From Tillandsia leiboldiana (Eukaryota > Streptophyta > Magnoliopsida > Poales > Bromeliaceae): a stretch of DNA of 64,000 nt. The notes below the pieces were generated by a model, which saw only the letters and a program-made list of their open reading frames with translations, did no database searches and was not told the DNA's origin. Shown in pieces: positions 58,138-64,000 of the stretch. Each line of letters opens with the position of its first letter. Within the stretch, counting starts at the first letter, position 1. Position numbers and translations under genes: made by a program. The stretch spans positions 54,087,459 through 54,151,458 of the forward strand of contig CM055060.1 in the NCBI GenBank assembly GCA_029204045.2, written 5' to 3'.

Positions 58138-61100
58138 TGTCACGCCCCGGGGTGGAAACTGCCACCCGGGCTCGCCAACAGATCCGCCATCTGTACGGAA
58201 ACTGCCGCACAGACGAAGCGTCTAACCTGCAGAAAGAAAGCAACTACAGTATACAGATATCAGAGCTGAAAGTAGACTACTAAAACTGAAGTCCAAACAC
58301 TGTACAACTGTAAATAATACAATATCCATCTCCCCAAATACTATCATATACAAAATCCTCTGATACATAACTCAAAAGGGAGATATCTCCAATAAGCACA
58401 TCAGTGTACAAGCCCTCGATACAAGAAAAATATCCTCACTACATCAGTCTCTCAAAATGTAAAATGAAGTACAACTCTATACCTCACAACAAAGGTCTCT
58501 CAACAGAGGAAAAAGGAGTAAACTAATCTACTGAAGCTCTCATCTGAAGGGATACCGCTACACTCCAACGACGGGTAGGGAACTAGCTCGCGACTCCCTC
58601 GCCTCGGTCAGAAGGATCAGCAACTGGAGCAACAGGAACAGGAGAAGAAGTTCCTGGGAAAAAAGACACCACGACGGGTGTGAGAACTACTTCCCACAGT
58701 AGTTCTCAGTGGGTGCCGTCAACAAGCCCAACGGTCTGCCCACCAAGTCTACTAGAGGCCAAAGATGACAATGCAATGAAAACTGAACAAGAAAAGCTGG
58801 AGCTACTCTACAGCTACCATGCCTCTATCTAGATACTCCAAAAAGTGGAACAGATGAAAGCAAATGAGACCACTCGCACCCAAGGTGCTCAATCGACCCA
58901 AACGAACTGACTACCTCAAAGGTCCAGTCAAGCCTGCGCCCGTCGACTAGGAACGCTCCTGCCCACTACCACACATCCACATGAGGACGGGATTTACGTG
59001 GGGCGTCCTGTCCGACTAACTCATCCCTCGCGCAAAACTGCCTCAATAGGCCCATCGTTGCCTCAACTGCAGAAAACTGCCTCAACAGGCCAACCATCGT
59101 ATCCACAGCGGCATCTCAGGACGCGACTCCAACTGAGTAGAACGGCGCGGCATAGAGTATCAAACATTGGCATATGCAGGCTAGTCAAAATCCACGCTCA
59201 CTCTCAGAACGGTAGGACTCAAGATCCCCAAATACCTCGCACAACAGTCGGAGCACTCTCGACGACTCAGCTGCTCGGCTAACTCGAAACACGAGACACT
59301 AGCCTCTCCAACGGCTCGCAGCACAAGGCTCACTGGCTGGAGATACTCCACAGCCAGGAACGACCCACAACTCAGGGTAACAAAACAGGTCGGACAACAC
59401 TCAACGACCTGGGACCACCGTCAACCCCAACGGTTCCCAACAAGACGGACCGGAAGATACTCGACGGCCCGGGACTGCCGTCTATGCAACGGCTCCCTCC
59501 ACGACGGCACAACAGGGAAACAAGACCTCCCGGGACTACCGTTTACCCAAACGGCTCCCGGCACAGATAAGCAACCCAGTGCAACTACCAGACTCCACTC
59601 TGCTCCCAGGCAAGAGTGTAAAAGCATCCCACACTAAAAGCAAGTCCCGACCTCTCGGCCCACTACCCGGGCGAGAAAACACTATGTCCAGGGATGAAGG
59701 AACAGTGTGGATGTCTAAGCATAAATAACCCTAGCCCAAGTGAGGGTTTTCTACTAGTCTGGTTACACATACAACATATGACGGGGGTGCTAGGTCAAGT
59801 TCCAAGATAACTACTTTAACAGATAATAAAGGGATAGCCATTCCAACAATCTAGCATGCTACACAAGGAAATAAACTATCATGCATAGTCCTACATCAAT
59901 AGAATTAATGTACATTCCATAAAACTTGGAGATAAGGCCACCCACCTCGATTTGCCACCAATTGCTCGTAGACACTTGCAATTGGCCTCCACGCGATCCG
60001 CACGCAAAACGATGTCCGCTGCCGGAGTCCGCACGCAAAACGGAGCACGGTGCAGGAATCCGCACGCCAAACGGAGTCCGCACGCAAAACGATATCCGCT
60101 GCCGGAGTCCGCACGCAAAACGGTGCATGGTGCCAGGATCCGCACGTAAAACGGAGTCCGCACGCAGAACGGTGCACGGTGCCGAAGTCTGCACGCAAAA
60201 CGGTGCACGGTGCCAGGATCCGCACGCAAAACGGAGTCCGCACGCAAAACGGTGCACGGTGCCGGAGTCCGCACGCAAAATGGTGCACGGTGCCAGGATC
60301 CGCACGCAAAACGGTGCACGGTGCCGGAGTCCGCACGCAAAACGGTGCACGGTGCCAAACACAGAAAGGAGCAAGAGGGTCAGTTATAGTCTAAAAGATC
60401 GCCCCAAAACTGTACAAAAATACAGTAAAACCAACACACGGGACCTACCCGACTGCGCCGCTGCCGCCGCAACACCCCCATCGGAAGCCTCGCGCGCTCC
60501 ACGAGGCCCGCGACGCGAAACGCCATCTCCCACAACCTCCTCCCTCACTCTCCCTGTCGCTCGGTTGGAGAAGAAAACGAAGAAAGAAAAGAGGTGGCTT
60601 CCGGGGAGGAAGAAGGAGAAGAAGAAGAGAAAGGGAGAGAGAGGGGTCCACGGTGCACCGGTCCACGGTGCACCGGCCGGTCCACCGCACCCACACGGGT
60701 GCACCAGGTCCAGGCAAAGCGGCGCGCGGCCACGTGGCCGTATCCCAGCAGGCCACGCGGGCGCGCAGCTCACGCGCCACACGGGCGCGTGACACCCTGC
60801 CGCCCACAGGCGCGGGACACGCGCCCGTGACACGGGCGCGCGCCCCTGCGCCCGCGCGGGCGCCAACGGGGGTCCGCCACGTGGCGGCCCCCCACGTGGC
60901 CCGCCTCCCCCCTGACGCGCTGCTGCCCGTCCCATCACGCGGCCGCCTCGAACCGCGCGCCTTGACCCGCGCGCCGCGTTCGCCTCGGGATCCGTGCCAC
61001 GCGCACACCTCGATAAACGTGCCGTTTTGTCTCGAAAAACGCGCACTTCATCCGGGCTCCAAATCCAACAAATAAATAGTCCATTCCTAGCGATTTCGCG

Positions 61101-61546
61101 CGCTGAATCCAAAAACGATGTCCAATTCTCCAAATTCTCACCCGAAAATTTGCCGAATGCCCACTCGATCCGATTTTCGCGCCGGGTCCATTTTTAAAGT
61201 CCGATTTGCCCAATTCCAACTCTAAAAATTCCCGAAGGCGACCGGAGAGGTAAACTTTTATCCGGACTTCACCCGGAGTCTAATTTTGACATCTGAATCG
61301 TGCGAAATCACTTCTAAACACCCGACGGGTCCTCCAACTTCCCACGGGGTCTCAATTTAAGCCCGAAGTCCACCACTTGTGTCCAAATTGCGCGCAACCC
61401 ACGCAGGCCTCCAGTGATGCAAGCAAATCCCAATTTGCATCACAAATCCATTTCTGGGCCCCCAACACGCGCACCAACACCCCCAACGGCGACCGAAAGC
61501 TGCCCAACAACCAGCAACCCTACGCGGGGGATTCCGGGACCTCACA
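58138..61546 (-). mobile_element. Gypsy solo LTR, 3,409 bp, inside the transposase gene
   Basis: The left end TGTCACGCCCCGGGG is the inverted 3' terminus of the LTR family at 1-2459 and 51547-54673, and the right end is CCTCACA. The target duplication TTTAA lies on both sides (58133-58137 and 61547-61551). There is no internal coding region, so it is a solo LTR in minus orientation. Removing it and one TTTAA restores the transposase frame exactly. Confidence 0.92.
59998..60362. repeat. 31-bp tandem array inside solo LTR
   Basis: About a dozen units of the form GTCCGCACGCAAAACGGTGC with ACGGTGCCGGA or ACGGTGCCAGGA between them occur, some shortened. The related LTR at 51547-54673 lacks this array, so it is an expansion private to this copy. 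The three overlapping open frames on each strand here are repeat artefacts. Confidence 0.88.
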
Positions 61547-62781
61547 TTTAATGCATTGTGAGACATCTTTAATATCATCTATTGGTACCGTCCATGAGTA
61601 TAGGGTTAACGAGTATGTAGAATATGGCGATGGAGGCAAAGACATAGTATTCACTGCATATTTTGATGAGTGTAGCTCCCGAGTTAGTTGTATTTGTCGT
61701 CTTTTTGATTGTAAGGGTATTTTATGCCGACATTCTATTGCCGTCCTAGTTAATAGAAAGATGATGATTCTCCCAACTTGTTACATACTAACACGATGGA
61801 GGAAGGATGTAAGACAGAGGTATACTCGGGTGACAGCATGGGATGAAAGCTTAGGGAGGAGTCCAGAAATGAGCCGATATGAGGTAGTATGTAGTCGTAT
61901 GTACGACATTGCAGACATAGCTGCTGAGAGTGATGACAAATATCATGTAGCGCTACGCACACTTGATAATTTGAAGACGAAATTAGAGAACACATCGTCA
62001 TCCAAGGGAAGCAATGATGTCCAATTTACCGAAAATATACATTCTACTATGAGACACGATTCAGATGATAGATGTAACGACCAGAGAGTAAAGAGCCCGC
62101 TGTCAGTTCGAAGTAAAGGGCGCCCACCAAGCAAACGAAAGGAGTCGATGACAGATAAAATGGTACGTCGGCTTAAGATGAAAGTCAACAAGCAACAGGT
62201 ATATCTTTACGTACGTAACTCGATTATTGTTGGCTTATAATTTACGGTACACGACATAAATTGAAATATTCTTTTCTATTTAATTAGATGCCTCAAGATT
62301 CTACGGACAGGTTTTATAATGGTGAATGCTCAATCTTTAATCGTTTCTCATCGTCGTCCTCGGCCTCGTCCCAACAGAGTGTAAATGTTTGAGGCTTTTT
62401 TATATGTTCATTTGATTGTCTTAATATATGATTCATAGTTCGATTTTCCTCATTTGTTTACATAATTATGTGTCTTCCATATTGGCCCCCTCCCTCCCGA
62501 TTTATTAAAATAGGTTCACCTGCGAAGTCCTACGATTAAGAACTCGCCCATAATGCACTTACCTTATGGGATTCTTGTACAGAGCAATCCAGCCATGATA
62601 TTAACGGTAATGTTCCTTAACTTTCTCCTAGATGTTTATTTACAATAAATTTGTCTTTAATACACATATTCTAATTTATTTATTTTGTTATATATGCAAG
62701 ACACCGTGGCCCCCTCAAAACATTGACATGTCGACAGACCCTGTCAGGAACCCTCCTATATCGGATACAAGTCCGAAATAA

Positions 62782-63526
62782 AATATTGAGATTCGTACTG
62801 GCTTTATGCAAATGGGGCACTCTATGCAGTTCTAACAGGTAATGACAATTTATTGTTTCTATTTCTATATGTAAAATTAATTTATCTCATTAATTTGACT
62901 TTATTAATTATTTAATCAGGTGTACGAAGATGACATATTGCAAGAACAATAAATGCAGCACAGCAAATATGAGACGGGCAATTGAAAGTGAGATCCATAC
63001 AATGGACTATGCTATTAAACCATTAAGCATTGTTATGCGTTGTACACTCTATATCGGGAGAGTTTATATTTAACATTAAACTTTTTCATTCTGCTCTTGT
63101 ACTATTGCATATATATCATGATGATTATTTGTAATAACGTACTTACATTTTTCCTATATTGAAGTATGAATTTTTATATTTCCTTTCTATGTTATAAGAT
63201 CTATGTATATATTTGAGTTTATATGGCAAATTTAACACTAGCTGTAATTCGGAGATGCTGATTTGTTACATTATGTTCTGCAATTGCCTCACTGTGTTCT
63301 CCAACATTTAAAATTAATTGTTCTGGAATATTTTTATTTGGTGCTGGAACAGCTATATTTATTTGTTCTGTACTTTCCTTTTTTCTTTACCCGTTTTAGA
63401 GAGGCAACTTTCTTCACAATTTTCCAATTTAATATTTTTAACAGATATTTCTATTTGTTAAAGAGTAAATTACTAATTTTGAAAGTTCTTCAAGTTTTTA
63501 AATCTATTGAAATTTAACACTACGTA
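62782..63526. other. AT-rich 3' flank of the transposase gene
   Basis: It should contain the 3' UTR. A short plus frame at 63263-63517 shows no recognised domain. Confidence 0.45.
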
Positions 63527-64000
63527 CCGGTACTGAGTGAGAAATGATGAGTCCGCGTTTTGAGGAACATGGATATGTACCGGAACCATGTGTACCGTTA
63601 CGCAATTTTAAGTACCGGTACTAATTGAGGATTGCAAGTCAGAGGCTTTCGGGTTTTGAGGAACCTAGTGGTGTACCGGTACCGTGTGTACCGGTACTCA
63701 ATGAAGAGTACCGGTACTTATAGACCAACCCAAGTTTATTGAATCAGGTTTTGAGGAACCTAGTGGTGTACCGGTACCGTGTGTACCGGTAGTCAATGAA
63801 GAGTACCGGTACTTATAGAACTTGCATGTGTACCGGAACCATGACTACCGGTACTCAATAAACAGTACCGGTATTGAGTGAGCAACCCAAGTGTGATGCT
63901 TTCGGGTCTTGAGGAACGTATATGAGTACCGGAACCATATGTACCGGAACTAAGTTGAGGATTGCAAGTGTGAGGCTTTCTGGTTTTGAGGAACTTAGAT
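63527..64000. repeat. Right TACCGGTAC array (runs past the window)
   Basis: At least eight exact TACCGGTAC copies and several TACCGGAAC or TACCGGTAT variants occur in a longer unit of roughly 110-150 bp with TTTTGAGGAACCTAGTGGTG and GAGGATTGCAAGT. The palindrome is shared with 54820-55215, but the spacer sequences differ. Confidence 0.88.

Larger units (their letters stand above)
56676..62781 (+). pseudogene. FAR1-type Mutator-like transposase, interrupted by a solo LTR
   Basis: Coding parts are 56676-58137 and 61552-62198 (one original exon split by the LTR), then 62288-62380, 62514-62606 and 62701-62781. They join in phase to about 791 residues. Residues 21-115 form the FAR1 zinc-binding domain (C63, C87, H110, H112). 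The MULE catalytic core has D240 (ITFDSTYL), D302 (IITDQDKAM) and E410 (TQRSESMN). Residues 534-548 are the SWIM finger (CIC ... LCRH). A basic region with KGRPPSKRK follows near residue 680. FAR1/FHY3 transcription factors share this layout, but TACCGGTAC arrays on both sides argue for a transposon copy. The 3' exons use donors GTATAT, GTAAAT and GTAATG; if the second intron is retained, a TGA at 62390 ends the protein earlier. Apart from the LTR there is no stop or frameshift, so the gene was intact when it was hit. Confidence 0.85.

Noticed and set aside
59998..60362. CRISPR-like regular repeats
   Set aside because: The unit is a continuous tandem repeat without unique spacers and lies inside a plant LTR.
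59859..60792. Several long overlapping open frames on both strands
   Set aside because: They run through the 31-bp tandem array, whose length leaves frames open. Codon content is that of the repeat and no domain appears.
60384..61133. Minus-strand ORF of 249 codons
   Set aside because: It is GC-rich U3 sequence of the solo LTR, with low-complexity composition.
56676..62781. Interpretation as a host FAR1/FHY3 transcription factor gene
   Set aside because: Possible from domain content alone, but the paired palindrome arrays, the hairpin and the transposon-rich setting favour a mobile element copy. Left as the main alternative.

Overview
This is a plant nuclear genomic window, most likely from a commelinid-type monocot. 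Genes have short spliced exons with GT-AG introns, 5' exons are very GC-rich and GC falls toward the 3' end, and the rest is plant transposable elements nested in AT-rich DNA. The long LTRs ending in GGGGCGTGACA look like those I associate with pineapple (Ananas), but I cannot confirm the species from sequence alone. No bacterial features, rRNA, tRNA or CRISPR were seen.

Layout. 1-7385 is a nest of two Ty3/gypsy elements: the 3' LTR of one (1-2459) interrupts the integrase of an older chromovirus-type element (pol 2460-3182, 3' LTR 3229-7385). 7386-8214 holds one exon of a mitochondrial uncoupling-type carrier. 8215-14783 is a young Ty1/copia (Tork-like) element with a 5-bp target duplication, itself interrupted by a 1,349-bp solo LTR with its own target duplication. 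15194-15805 has a minisatellite and a sharp palindrome. 16447-19827 is a 5'-truncated L1-type LINE with a 12-bp target duplication. 19840-23815 is AT-rich intergenic DNA with a hAT-type MITE, an extreme AAATTT-rich array, a second MITE and a decayed LINE end.

The conventional genes lie between 23.8 and 40.2 kb. They are a secreted malectin-like/LRR protein without a kinase (nine exons, 502 codons), a plastid-type DnaJ zinc-finger protein (three exons, 203 codons), and a head-to-head pair of small EF-hand proteins that duplicated together with their promoters. Around them are dispersed repeats, TRIM-type miniature retroelements and two LINE copies sharing an unusual 3' end (a T tract after the stop codon, then a conserved tail).

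The right end, 54.7-64 kb, is the most interesting part. It holds a Mutator-like transposase gene of the FAR1 type (FAR1 zinc finger, DDE domain, SWIM finger, three small 3' exons) whose frame is intact except for one 3,409-bp solo LTR inserted in the coding sequence. The gene is bracketed by arrays of the palindrome TACCGGTAC, and between the left array and the gene lies a 540-bp inverted duplication able to fold into a long hairpin. This layout suggests a Mutator-like element that carries candidate transposase-binding arrays and a possible self-silencing hairpin; that interpretation is inference.
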